From positions 9,620,836 through 9,684,835 of the forward strand of contig OX291552.1 in NCBI GenBank assembly GCA_946406115.1: a DNA stretch of 64,000 nt, in the 5' to 3' direction. Numbering within the stretch: the stretch's first letter is position 1; each line of letters begins with the position of its first letter. A model generated the notes under the pieces. The model ran no database searches, had not been told where the DNA came from, and saw nothing but the letters and a program-made list of their open reading frames with translations. The position numbers were made by a program, and so were the translations under genes. The stretch comes from Apoda limacodes (taxonomy: Eukaryota; Arthropoda; Insecta; Lepidoptera; Limacodidae). Shown piece by piece: positions 34,218 to 49,200 of this stretch.

Positions 34218-37200
34218 CTGCAACAATTACCAAATACACCCCATAAATCTACGGCTACCTATACAAAGAAAATGTCAATAATGGACACAATATTTAATAT
34301 TATGAGTTATGTACTTCAAGCGTTTTATGTTCCCTACTACAAATTTCTTTAGGCCATCCTAACACTGAGTAACTGAAAGGCTTTGGCTCAGTTGATCAAA
34401 TTCGGATCCACACGACAATGCCAATCACAAATAGTTATCAGTCTGGTTAAAAAATCTCAACATTGAAATCAGATTCAGCCGGACCTTGACTGTTAGGGAT
34501 AGTACCAACGCACGCATGCAATTCTTAGCTAAGTTTATTTTACCAGACCGAGATCACAGCGAAAACGAACAAGGACCGGTACTATAGTCTGGGACAAACC
34601 TAAAACGCTTGGGGACATGGGTCGTTTTCAGGAATGAATGTTTGGATCATTTATATTGAAAGCAAATATCGATACAAAATATCTCACCTCCATTCTTTGT
34701 TCTTATCCAACAAATCGGACGATTTCGACGAACAATCGACTGAGAATCTTTCAACATCAATCTTCAGCACCCGACAATGCACCGTTTGTCCGATCCTCAC
34801 CCGTTCCGTTGGATCAGACACGTGTCGGTCGGACAGGTTCTTGATGTGAATATAGCCCGACAGACCGTTGTCCAGTCGGATACGGACGCCTGTTGCTTGT
34901 CCAGGGCACGCACCGGCATCGAAATGGTTCCATACCTTATAAATAAACACGATATTTTTAATAAAACACTTAACACCATAAACTTCAAACTCAAAAAAAA
35001 ATTTACTACTTGTGTACAAGTTTTGAAGAATTTTTATCCAATCTAATACCTTAACACGAGTAATTCTTGTATATATATATATATATATATATTTATAATC
35101 TGAATCTCGGAAACGGCTACAACGATCAAGGAGGCGGGTTTCGGGGGCGATAAATCGATCTAGCTAGGTTTCATTTATAGAAAACGTCGTTTTATCCGTG
35201 TTGAAAACGATAAATTGAAAAATAAGACTCTTTCTATTGGCGAGTAGTAATACTATTATTTTTACCGACACAGCAACACTAAAGCTACTTGAATTGTCTG
35301 ACAATAAATTAATTAAATTTTTTGGACATTACAGCGCCCTCTGGGTCACAAAGCAAAGCTTGTAATATTATTAATTATTTTTTTTAACACATACATATTA
35401 TACATAGAAAAAATACAGACTAAATGCAACCACAAATGTTCATCACATTAATGTTTGTCTGTGCGGGAATAGAACCGACGCCCCTCGATTCAGCAATCAG
35501 GTCACTGAGCCACGGAGCCGAAATGTAGAAAGACAATTTAATGAAATTATTATTTTAATGTAAATGAGATAAACAAAACAATATAAGTGAATTTAAAGAA
35601 TTGATGAAAAAATATAATATTTAAAAAGTGGGTCCTGTGACGGCCTAACTACTGGAACGTAGTGTATAGCAAAAACTTAGACCACATATTTTGTCAAGAC
35701 ACAATTTTTTTTAAAAATTATGTAACCTACCTCAGACAACTCTGGAAAATCATTCTTGTGACAAAACGGACACTCCCACAAACCAGTTTCATCATTTCTG
35801 ACCGGATTGGCTTGGTCCAACATTTCTCTCTGAGGCTTTCTATGCGTGATGCCGACTACTGAAGCCAGAACCATCTTACCCACATATAAAGTTTCCGGGG
35901 ACTCTTTGGTCAAAATATCAAACAATTCTTCTGGGGTGGCAGAACGAAAAGGTACCCTAAGGTCTTTATACCTAGAATTCAATTCAGCACGAATATCATA
36001 TAAAGTTATACTCTTATTCCCAAAGCCTTGCCTTTCTAACTCCTCAGCAAAAGCATCCAAATCAAGATCTTTTAATCTTTCTGGTGCTTCTAGAATTTCT
36101 TCTAAGGCTCCTGCAGGATTTGCATCCTCATCTTCATATTCTAATGCATCCACAGCCATCTTTCGGGCCCATTCGTAGGTCTCTGGATGTACTCGAGATC
36201 CATCCAACACTTCAATATATGCCTCGGTACTATCTCCTAAACTGCTCGTATCAATTTTGATGAAGCCAGAACAGTTGATGAAGACTTTAGGACCCATGTG
36301 ACAAACTGTAACAAGCTGCGTTCTGTTTTCTAACTTCTGATTTGTTTGTTTGAACAGTTTTATTAAAGCTTGGGCTTTTCTAGGTCCTAAGCCACACACA
36401 AATTGTAGCAATTCTGTTCCTCTTCCTGTAAGAATGGCTTCATTAACATCTACGCCGACTTCGTTGATCCTATTCACGAATTCCAACTCGATGCCTTCGA
36501 GGAGATCTTCCTTAGCCAATTGATCTTGTAACGGGTGGTATCTAAGACATAGTATTTCTTCATCGGGACCACAAAGTTGTGATATTTCCATTAAAGGATC
36601 TTGTAGTAGCCGAGCTTGACATATTGCTTGTCGAAGTATATCTGGGTATTCTCGGAAATCATTCTGTAATAAAGTTTATAATTAAAAAAACTGACAAAGC
36701 ACTTTCGAAATTAAATAGTTCTAGTGCCAGATTAGATCACTCTGCCAACAACAACTAAGATAAACAGCCAACATTCCAATTTTAAGGCGGCAATTATGTT
36801 ATTATTAAATTTAGATTTTTTTAGCTCTTTGATTATATTTTATAGGCTGAGCAGTTATGAAGCCCATGTAGTTACACTCGAGTTTAGGACAATATCATTA
36901 CTGTTTTAACCTTTTTCGTCAGCATAGATGGATACATTAAAAATACGAACAATTTAGAATATGTAGTAGCATGGTCAGAAATTTTATAGAAAAGACTCAA
37001 GTAACAAACTAAGTCCGCCATAATCCTGACATGCAGTATTCTTCGCTAAACACTGTCACGTGATAATCTTAAGATACTCACCCGACCTCGTATGCTGTTA
37101 CTGTAGATCTTACTGATGTGATTATCGACTATCTCGATAGGTATCCTGGGGAACTGATCATCTTCCACCAGCTGCTGCACACACTCCGCCACGTCAGCCT

Positions 37201-40200
37201 TAATGTTCAGAGCCTCACGGGACTCACCGCCGATCACTATCACGTGAGGTTTCTTTCGCAATATAAACCTAAATAAAAATTATATATGGTTATAAATACA
37301 GATAACCTACAAACTATGACATCAAATTTATAGTCGAATATGTATAAAACTATAAAATATTGCTATATCTTTCTAACGCATGGGTACCACCCACCCATGC
37401 GTAAGTGGGAAGTTGACGAGGCTATTACTTTTAACATTTAATATACATATCTAATGTCTGCTTTGTATTGATCTTACTTTAAGCTATTTAAAAATAAAAC
37501 CCCTGCCGATATCATTATTTTGGCTTAGATTTTCACTAAATCAGCTTAAATCAGCCCTTTGAACGGCCTGTCCTAATGAAATTGACCTTTTTTACATCAT
37601 CTGGCCATTTAGATGGACTTACAGATCTCTCCTTTACCCCAGCGGCTGTCGGTTCTAGGACGGATGTGACCTACCTTACTTAGTTACTAAATATCTGGAT
37701 ATTACCTTCTAAGGGCGGTCATGTCAGCCTCTTTGTTCTTGCGCTCGAGCGCGTCCCACGCATTGCGCCGATACAGCAGATGCGGAAGACGCAGATGGTC
37801 CGCGACCTCACCCCCACCCGCTACCAAACACGAGAACGCCGAATGCTGTCGGTCTGGGACGTAAGCGATCGATAACACTCGAAGACCTATGATTAAAACA
37901 AAATTACATTATCTACCTTCACAAATTAGCAAACACCTCGTGATTCAAGTCTACTAATACTAGAAAAACTTCTGCGTCTTCTAAGCCAGCTTTCACAGAA
38001 TGGTCACAAAGGGGCAACGGGGACTACTTTAAAGGGGGACGATAACTGACCATACTGCAAGACGTGCTAAAGCTTATACTGTGTTATTACCGTTTGAAGC
38101 ATCCCATTCTTCGTCATCATCATCGGAGACCCGTGACTCGTACGGCGCCACCTTCAACCAGTCGAATAATTTACGCCTACAACACCTGCACAAAACAGAC
38201 ATAGTTAGCTGGTCTTTTATTTTAGTTGGTGGTCTACGTCTTATGGAATATATACAAAGCCGCCTTAGTCCAGATATACTGCTATCAGTTCACCGCCTAT
38301 CACGGAGGAGTAAGTGGTTAGTGAAAAGAGAAAGTTCCTCGCATTACGACCTTCTACGATTTAAACCCTTTTTTTATCGTATTTTTAACCCTAGTTGGGG
38401 TAACAAAGTGTAAAATACCTGAGTATAAACTCCTTCGACTCCTGCACCAGAACGGCGTTAAGTTCACGGCGCAGCTCCGGCATCACGATCTTTGTAAGCG
38501 CGATGGTGACCGCTTCGGCTCGCAGGTCGTTCCACGCTTGCACTGTCGCCGCAAACTCGTCCTAAATACCCACAATGTTTTAAGATATAACATAATTAAT
38601 TTTATTCTTGGACTTTATTAACTTAATGTAAGCCTTAGTTGTTGTGTTCCTTTAATAATTGTAAGTTAATGTTAAATGTTAAGTGAAATTTAGTCTCACA
38701 TTCCTAGATTTCACAATCAAACCATAAAATTATTTTGACATGTATTCTAAAAAACATAGTTAGGTTACGCTTTCGACTTTGCCAACACGATGGGTTCATA
38801 CCAAACCACTGTTAGTGCCAAAATTAAAAAAACCGGTCAAGTCCGAGTCGGATTTGTGCACCGACGGTTACGTAAAAGATAAACTGTATTGAGGGGCAAA
38901 CTTAACTTTGCCGTTGTTAGGTCGCGGTTAGTTTACCAGTTACCAGCAAAGTTGTGATGCAACAACAAATTTACGGTTTTCAGATTTTTTCCTTTTTGTG
39001 TGCTACATGGCATAGCTTCTTGCCAAATTTTATGATTCTAGGTCAAAGGGAAGTACGTGTCACGAAGAACTTGGGTTTTTATTTATTTGTGAATGCCACA
39101 ATATGGGACAAAAATTGCCGTATTTCGTATTTCCTATTTTTTTATTGCGTTGTCCTACAAGCTTAATTTTTTTAAAGCTTCAAGGGACCATAGACCTAAG
39201 TATTTGATATTAATTTCAACTTGACACCTTCACTATGATGGTTCCTATTTCCCTCTGCAGCAAACTCAAACTTCATCAATACATACAATACATTTTGCTT
39301 TTATCTCAATCAACCGTTAAATACAGCTACCTACATGAGTCAGTGTTGCCAGATGAAATCTAAAAAAAACAGTAGAAAACTGGAAATTTTATCTATTATA
39401 TTAGAGAAAAAATCAGTGCATTTTGTAAATAAGTGTAATGACGTGTCTAAAAAATATAATTGTATAAATAAGCTTGTGAAGAACTAAATGGTGGTTATAT
39501 TGATCTAGCAATACTGAATAATGTCGTGGTGAACAAATACACACACAATAATATATGTACAAAATAAACACAAAATATACTGGAGTAGCAGGCACTGACC
39601 TTCTGATACAATTGTTTGAGCTCCTCCAAATAGCTGGGTCCAGTGTTACCCTCAATCTGCTCGCTGATGGTCATCTCGATGAGCTTGTCTTCAGCCGCCA
39701 TCGTCAGCTTTAAGAACTGTTCTCCAGTTAGGTCTCGTATTGGTTTCTTCTTCAGATATTTAAAACTAAGAGAAACAATATATTTTCCATTATTTGTTAG
39801 AAGCGAAGTTTCTTAAAACAGGATTCGGAAGTCAGCATAGAAAAACGGACCGGACACACACACAGAGAGCAAGAGAGAGGGAGATATACAGAGAGAAGGA
39901 GATATACAGAGAGAGTGGGAGTTAGATTAATTTACAAAAGCTTACGAAGTCCTCTGTCGTGCTGTGCTATGCGGCCGCCATCGAGAGTGAGACACAGTGA
40001 TTGCACCAACCTGTAGCATGGATGATTTTCGTCTATTTCCTTCATCCCGCGCGGCGTTGGTCGCACGGTGAGCGTCGCTCGTTCACGCAACGCGTCGCGC
40101 AACGTAGCTCGGAACAGAGGTTCGCGCGCCAGTTGCACGCCGCACATGTACACTGCTCGTCTTACAACTTCCGCGGCAGAGCCTATTGATCCCGTCTGTG

Positions 40201-43200
40201 ATAAATACATACATATAACAACCGTTCTAACTTATTTAATTCTAACCGTTAGATACAGGCGCCACAGCGCTACAGCTGTGGACAAAGTAAGGTGAGGCCC
40301 ACCTCCAGCAGTGGACATTGAACGTGGCTGATATTGACAATCATTAATAGAAACGGAGTCAGATCAGCAAAAATAGAAAAAAAAGTTAGTTAGCACGTAC
40401 CGCACGGGCAACTTCTCTTATGTATATTTTTTTTGATCCATTAGTTTAGGGGTTTAGTATTAGGGGCAAAAAAGCTAACCTACATACATTAAGGTGCAAA
40501 AAAGCTAACTGTCCGCCTGATGGTAAGCGGTCTTATCACTCACTCGCGCGTTGCCAACCCTTCGAGAATCTAACTTTTTTCTTAAAGAACCCTATACTAA
40601 GAGAGCTCATTCCACAATCCAAGCGTACGCGAGAAGTTTCTCTGAAACCGCACTGTACGCGACCCTTTCGGTTCTTAAGTGTGAGAATGAATTCCCTACC
40701 GATGGCAAGCGTTGCGATGGTAAAAAGTAGCCGTAGGCATCATTCGAAAAATTCATCAAAACACATCCTATTGTACAAGCGGTAAAACAAACACAGGGAG
40801 GCAAAGTCTCTCCTTAGACTTAAGGGCTCGAAACGATAAGATTAGGATCGTCGACAATTCTCTCAGCCCGTCGTTGAACCGAGTCAAAATGACCCAGCTG
40901 GTATCCGGGTGCACCCGCCCAGAGATGGCAGCAGTACTCCGACTACCTTTGCCCCGACGTGAAGTACTGCTTCGACCAAATTTTTTGGACTCCAGCTTCA
41001 TCTTGTCTTGAAAATGATCTCGTAACTGAACATCGCTGGAGATATCAACATCAAGGATCCCAATGCTCTTAGAGATGAAGTGGGGAGTGTTCAGGAATTG
41101 TAGAACCACAGTGAATGGGGTTTTCTTAGAGTTGAACGCGCAGACTTGTGTCTTTGTGGGGTTGAATCGAACCAAGTTTTCCCGTCCCTAGTCAGAAACT
41201 TTGAACAGAGTGGTCTCGATTTGAGATACAAGTAATCCACGCTTGTCCTTCACAACGAAACAAGGGATGCTGGCACGACCCGTGTTATAAGCGTCTCCAG
41301 TACTGTCATCTGCATCGCTATGTTTGTTGTTGATGTCCAACATGTCAGTGATATGCAGTAGAAACAGCGAAGGAGACAGCACAGAGCCTTGCGGGACATC
41401 AGCATTATTGTCCATGATATCAGAGCAACTACCGTCAACTACAGCTCGTATGCGTCTGCCGGCCAAAAAGCTAGCCACCCATTTGCACAAACCTTCGGGC
41501 ACTCCGTAAGATCACAACTTCGATAGAAGATCCTGGTGCCAGACCCGATCAAACGCCTTCGCTATGTCCAGGCTACATGCCAATGCCTCGCCCTGTCTCT
41601 CTATAGCTAGTGCCCATCGGTGTGTGAGATACACTAAAAGGACACCAGTTGACCGACCGTGGCGAAAACCATATCGACGGTCGCTAACCAGGTTGTGTTT
41701 TCCTACGTATCCTGTAATGTTATTACATTCAACGGCACTGCTCGCCATCGTACATGTACCTACATGTATATAGACGAAGTTTGCTACAGGAAGTTAAATC
41801 ACATTTGAATGTACGAAAAATTTCTAGAACGAGAGCGGCGAGTGAATGAAACTTACGACGTGTGGACCAATTAAATTCTCCACAAGTGAAATTTTGAAAT
41901 TCCAAGAAATTTTGAAGAACGACTCGGCCAATCGGCGAACTCGAAATTGCAAGCGGCCATTGATTGGTCAAACAAAAACGCGTCACATAGCGGAAGTAGT
42001 GACTGACACACACATAGAAGCGAGCCCTCCTATAAAAATCATCGCAGGCTCAGCGCTTGCGCAGTATTTTTGTAATCTTCGAGCTGGAAAAATAAAACAG
42101 AAGAAAGGGGCCTCACTCTGCCCAAATGAAAAATATGAGGTCAACAACACTTGAAGCAGCATCAGCTGGCCTTAGAGGTCAGTAACCCCATAGTTCGTAC
42201 CTAAGCAATACCAGCTGGTGGTGAAGGACAGCGACCCCGAGTTCCAGGCGCAACCCTGATCAGCTGGCTATGGTAGGAAGGACCATGGGCTCAGTCATCT
42301 GCGTTGCCCAGGTGGCAATTCTTCGATTCGTCACGACGTGATATCAGTCAATCCTAGGCTGACTTAAATCTCCAATATAAAGTGCCTTTAGCTATACAGT
42401 GCCATTAGGTAGTGAATAAAAAAAAAGGTAATAAACCATTGTAAAGTGTTAAGTAAATCTAGGTCTTATAATAGAATTATATTTAAGATGAATTTGTTAT
42501 TAGGAAAACATTTAATAAATATCTGTTCCAAAATACTAGCAACTTAAATATAGGCGAGAATCGAACCCACTATTATCTCATTCCTATATTCAAATTTGAC
42601 GGCCAAGGGGTTGAGTCATGCTGACTAAGTAATAGCTAGCAGAGGCTTGGGTTCGAATCCCAAACTGAACCGTTACAATCCTACAAGCTGTTTGTTGATC
42701 ACACGCTCTATCACCTTGGAGAGGAGAGAGGTTATAGCATTAGGCCTGTTATTCGATGTATCTGATCTATCGCCCTTTTTGAGCACCAGGTGCACATTTG
42801 CAGTCCTCCATGAAGATGGAAATCGCCTAGTGTGGTAGGAAAGCATGTACCTCCCGCCGGATAACCGATTTTAGAGCGGGTGAAACTGCGGAAAAAACCT
42901 AGTATAACATATATGTTGAAACTTACGAAGGGAGCGGCGGCCTCTAGCGGCGGCACTGCAGGCTGTTCAACTTCATGCCTTTGGTAGTTGTCACGAACGT
43001 TTTCCGCGAACTGTTCCGGCGTAAGACCAAACATCTTTACAAGCGGTTCTATAACAAAAGATAATTTTAATAGGAATATTACAATATCTTACTAAAATGT
43101 AAAACTATTAACTAAGACTAAACTAATTACAACCATTGACTTTTGAAAGCTCGAGTAGTATATTCTATTCTCTTTGGCTCGAGTACTAATCATTTAATGA

Positions 43201-46200
43201 TGTCCTAATGCGTTACCGATTCGATTTCTTATAACAATCGACTACATTTATGAAGAAGTTTTTATCAATTTAACACATTTTATTTTATTTATTAAAAGTT
43301 TTTAAACAGGCGTTTAAATGATTATATTTCCGGGGTCGTAGTGAAACAGAGTGTAAGTGAAAAAATTGCGATTTTGAGTTGTAGTTGCGAGTATGCATAA
43401 TCGATAAATAACGGAGCTAAAGAGCACGTCATCGCTTCAATAGTGAAGTAAAATCAGCGTCCGTCAAATATTACATTTTTTTTATGGAGGAACTTTATAG
43501 GCGTGCTTGTGTCCAACGTAAAATAAATAATTGAAATAATAAAAGGGGTGACACAATGTGTAGTTTACAAGAAAAAACTAGAGGATATTGGTATACTTTA
43601 GATATATGAATTAGTAATTAGAAGCAAGGACAGTATATTAGATATTGGTACAGATAGTTACACTAATTGTTGCACACAATCATAATTGTGTGCAGAGTAT
43701 TTACACACACAACTGCAAATCATAACTACATATTTTCAAGGAAACACAAACGAGTGGATCTATAAGTTAAATTTGTTTTTTTAGGGTTATACAAGCACTA
43801 ATCTTTAGGTTCTCGGGCCTAAGAGCATTAAATATTTCTCACCTATGCCAGCTTTCCTGCACAGTTCATATGGTCCGGACCGTACGGCGTATTTTACTTC
43901 CGTCGGTGCATCTTCCATTGGTTCAGCCGCTTCTACAGCCACCGCTGCTTCTTCCGGATCCTCACCGTTCTTCAAGGCCTCTTCGCGGGCTGCTCTCCTA
44001 CAAATAGTTTTTCTATAATACCAGAGTGACCATCTGAAGGTGAAGCCATTACACAGGCCATTGACTTCCTTTTATTAGGTAACAGTGGCAGGTGGTAACT
44101 TTTAAAAACAACTTCAATTGTATAATCTTACAGAGATTGAGAACTACTTACTTTTTATCTTCCAGTTCTCGTTTCTTCTCCTTGGCTCGTTGCACCTTCT
44201 GCATCTCCGGTAACTCAGTGGAATAATACAACAGGAAATGAGTGTGTACATCTCTAAGCTCCTCAGTAGTTTGCACACTTCTTAACCTGACAAAGAAGAA
44301 ATGGTAGATTGTTAAATAAGAGATTAGTTCGAGTCTAAAATATGTTCCTTCCACCTAGGGTTGCCATCCGTCCGGGTTTCCCTGGATTAGTCCTAGTTTA
44401 GAGGGCGTCCGGGGAGCGTCCGGACGGGGTTCCATTTATAGTCCGGGTTTAAAAGTTCCTAAAAACTTTAACAACCTTTTGTTTTGATAGCAGAGTAAAA
44501 AAAGTGAGACTGTAAACAGTTTCTTATAACGTTTTGTTTTTTACGAAGACTGAATTTAGTTTTTTTTTTTTATTTTTCAAAGTAACTTTAAAAACTCCTT
44601 GTCCTAGTTTCTAAACTTAAGAATAGCAACCCTACTTCCACCTGAAGTAAAGTTCGAATGTCGTGTTAATTACTGCATTAAATACTAATTTATTGCATTT
44701 ACTAGGAGTAGAATATTACTACTTCTTTTTCAAACATTTATACTTAGCACTAGTAGGACTGTGTGTACATTTTGTTTTATTTGATGTGAATCCAAATCAG
44801 AATTCTCGTGTTAGCATTTCGCTGCTTAAAATGCGTAATATTCGTTAAGGAAAAGCCAGGGAATCAATAACTAACTATTTTTTGTTGATGTCATATGTTG
44901 AAATAATTTTGTAAAACGCGATTTATAGATGAATATGCATTTTGCAACTATTGTAAATAGCAATGTATGATAATAATACGTTTTTAGTAGCGAAATATTT
45001 ATAGTTAAAAGTATTTAGTGCAATGTAGTTTGTTTAAAAAGAATGTTGGTCGGATTCACCTAATTAAATTAACTTATATTAAAAATAACCTATATATAAT
45101 TTTAATATGGATATAGATGTATAAATAAGTTTATCTGTTGGTATAACAACAGCTTTATAAATGAACCTTAGTATAATTGTATATTTCAGGAATATGTTTA
45201 TAGATGTACTTACCTGTCAATATCCTCGTCCTTTATCAGCCTCACATTTTCAGGAATAGGAGCGTCAGGGTTTTGCATAATCTTGTCAACCTGGAAATCC
45301 CTCATGTTTTCTAGCAGTTTCAAGAGATTTTCTTTACGTTGCTTTAGTTGGCACCACTTTAAAAAAAATATATACAAAAGATATTAAAACTAGAGTGTTT
45401 GTTCGTGAATTACATAAAAAAAATATCTATTCATCTTAAATCATAGAACACAGTACCGAAAACTTTTCAGTTCACTTAAATATGGATACAATTGGTTAAA
45501 GGAAAAGTTGTACACAAGTTAAACATAACTCCCTAGTAATACTCAAACTCAATTAATTTTTTCATTAAACTATTTTTGACATACATTTTAAATTTATTTG
45601 AAGGTAAATTGACCACATGTTTGGAAATTCAATTGTAAAAATATACATGTATTTTGTACTGCAAAGAGCTAATACCTTCTGAAGGTAGCAATTTATCCTT
45701 ATTCCAAAATTTTTTCATACATACATTATACAAGTGTAGGTATATGTAATGGGAAGGCACAGTTAAAATAATTATAGTAAATAGTTCTTTAAGGCAATTT
45801 CGAGGTCCCAATTTGTAAATTGACCATAACGCTCCCTTTTAAAAAATAAAGACTGTATCAATATCAGCTGCCTTATCCCAAATCAAAACGCCAGTTTGCC
45901 GCAATGTCAAATATCGCCATTTTGTGCGGTCACACTTTTACGGCTACGGAGACTGTTCAGCATCAGACAAGCCATATGTAGGTTTTCTACCTGAGCAAAA
46001 AAATAAATAAAGCAAGAGTTTACCTTGGCGTCATATTTGTACACCTTCCACAAGTCATTGATGCTAAGTTCAGGCTGCACATACTCTTTACGATAGAACG
46101 CTATAAATGGAACTTCTAGCGTCTGGTTCCGCATGAAGTCTAGGGCTTGGCGAATTTTCACAACAGTACTAGGGCCTCTGTAATAAAAACATAAAATACG

Positions 46201-49200
46201 TAAAGCTATAACATTTAAAACTATTAATAATAATCCTAAACTCGTATATCAACTTAGGATGCTAGACTACGATGACTTTATCATTCAATTACAATACATA
46301 GCCCTAGAGTTTACAAGTAACATTAAGTTATAAATCTATACTTATTTATGTAATCTCTGGCACCCAGATTAGGATTGAAACTGTATTTTGGGTGCCAATT
46401 TCAATGCATGAAATATATCAAACTGATATATAAAACAGTCGTGTCGCTGATTGACTAACTGGTAGAAATGGTGAGGAACAAAAACTTTGTGGGTAGCTTA
46501 CTTTGATAGTACGGGGGAGAGCTGAGAAATTAATTTTGAAAATTTGCACTCTTAAAGAGTTGTTAAATCGGGCTAAAACGCCAGCAAAAAATATATATAT
46601 AAAAATATATAATAAAAATGATGGGTACTTGAAAATTGGTGCATTGCTAAAAAAATATAACCTTAAACAGGTTTTGGGATTCTTTTGTATTTTAAAGAAT
46701 GAGGCATCTGGTTTCAAACAAAGCAAAGCTTGTACTAAATACCAGACAATATGAAAATGCATTCATATTTATACATAGAAAACACCCACACTCAAGACAA
46801 AACATGAGTTATAAATTATATATGTCTGTCCTGTGCAAGGAATGAACCTGCACCACTCGGATCGGCAGGCAGTCAGTACTACAAAAGAGCTACAGAGCAG
46901 ACCTTTATTTCGTTTACGAAAACAAAGACTTGAAGTGACTAACACTCATTACTCTTTTTTCTATACCTGCGGGACCTTTCTCTTGACTCATGCTGATCAG
47001 CTTTTGAGACAGGTGGCTTTAAGAAAGCCTGTTTGCAAATCCATTCAGCCTCATCCTCAAGCTCGGTGCTACCTTCCTCCACAGGTGTTATTGGCACTTC
47101 ACGTATCTGCATACGTTCTGGTATGTCAGTTTTACGTATCTACAATAATTGACAAATAATAATCATTAACAAAAGGCAAATTACAAATTAATTTAATGTA
47201 AAATTTATTTTGTTTTCTTGTTAGGTACCTCATTGTCCAAATCGGTAAAATGGCTTCTTTTCAATTCACTAGGCTCATATATCTCAAATATGGACTTTTT
47301 ACTTGGTCTCTTAGGCTTCCCTTTTTTAGTTCTTCTTTTTTCACCTAAAATATAACATGAAATAAAGCTCAAGGAACTGAAACACTTTCTAATATCTTCA
47401 ATATGACTATAACGCTCAAACTAACAAAAAGCACATTTTTTTTATTTTTATTATTCATTACCTTCTTCCTCATCCTCTTCAATGTATTCATCCAAATCTT
47501 CGTCATCCTCATCCTCATAATCCTCATCACCATATCTCTCAAACTCCTCAAAGTCGAAGTCAACACCAAAATAATCTTGAGCTTCTTGCAAGGCCCTGGT
47601 GTAAGAAAACATGTAAAACTCAATTTTTTTTCTATTTAAATTTGAATGCATATTGATATGGATGACAAAACTAAGAGTTCACACTAATTCAATATAGTAA
47701 TTATTGAATATATAATTAACTATATACTTACGCATCAGTAAATATAGGCTTCCGTTTCTTTTTACTAGGGAAAGGTTTGCCATCGTCATCAACAATGAAA
47801 TCATCAGCATCCGATTCCAAGTCTTCATTTTCATCATCATAATCAACTTCTCTTGGTGGAGCTGCTTCTGAATGATGCTCATCCTCCTAATCAGATGGAA
47901 TAAGAATTGGGGATCACATTATTCTAGCAGAGGCCAGCATTGTAGTGTAAGTAATAATGAAACCAATCACTGGCTGGCATTTTTCACAGCTGCCACTAAA
48001 TCAATCTTTATTTAATTTTTATATAGCTCATCTAATCAGTTACCTATATTTTAATGTCAGTCCTCATTGTACAAAAATGAGAATACAATCTCTTGCAAGA
48101 CATTGTAGGAAAGTTGAAACCTTATGTGACTTATTTTAACTGGGATTCATGTAATTTTTTTAAATAAATTAGCCACCAGAGCACTTTTAGCATAATGGTT
48201 GATAGATGTAGTTTAGTTATTTTTTAGTTTCATTCAGTAATTTCGAAAAACTAATCAGTTCGATCCCAGATAAAGGGGAATCTGTTGCGATATTAATGAA
48301 TCAAATACGTACATTAGTTCTCAAGATATCGGATCCCAAAATAAAAATGACATTGATACACAGACAACATTCTACAAATATGTGGTTGCAAATGATTCCC
48401 CATATCTCAAAATGTGAAGAAAACTCTAATTTAGCAACTTTGATTTTCGATAAATATAAAGAGAAATTGATAATAAATTATTAACTGTATTAAAATTAGT
48501 GATTTAGTTTATATTTCATTGTATATTTAGTGTAAAAATATAACACTGCAGCATAAACTTAGACTTAAGGTATATATAACTCCATAAAACATAATCACAA
48601 TTGTGCATTAAATTCCATTTCTATAACAAATGCTCTGTATAGTGTTTATATAACAGCTCTTACAGCAACCACAAAGCGGCGACTAAAAGTTGCCAAATCA
48701 TGCACTTTATCACAACTGTTTGACAAATTTACCAATTTGCAACTATGAGTAACGAGGGCATGGTGGCCGTTATTATATGACATTTACAGTACTTACACTA
48801 GTATGTGGAGCAATATAAACAGCAATTTTTAAGAAAAGAATCCAAATTCATTTTGAAATTGGAAACTAACAGTATATTTATAATTCATAGCAGATCTAAA
48901 TAAATATATAATAGCAGATCTAATAAAAACTTCAAGATCCATCAGCTTATGAAGTTAAAAACTGTGTATATGTCCAATAGCTTGGGTTTATACTTTATGA
49001 TAGTACTTTTACAGCTGGTACATTAAGATACAAAGTTCACTGAAAAAATATGTCTTCAAATTAAAATTACTGAAATAACTCATCTAACCTCATCTGAACC
49101 TCCAACAAACAACTTCTCTGCAATGACTTCTCTTTCAAGTTCAGGATCATCAGCCCTTTCATTGTCACTGTCATCATCTTCTAATCGACGAAGCCGCTTA

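Noticed and set aside
40196..42926. A missing SPT6 exon in intron 13
   Set aside because: The protein joins exon 13 to exon 14 in phase with about a one-residue difference from the human length, so nothing seems absent.
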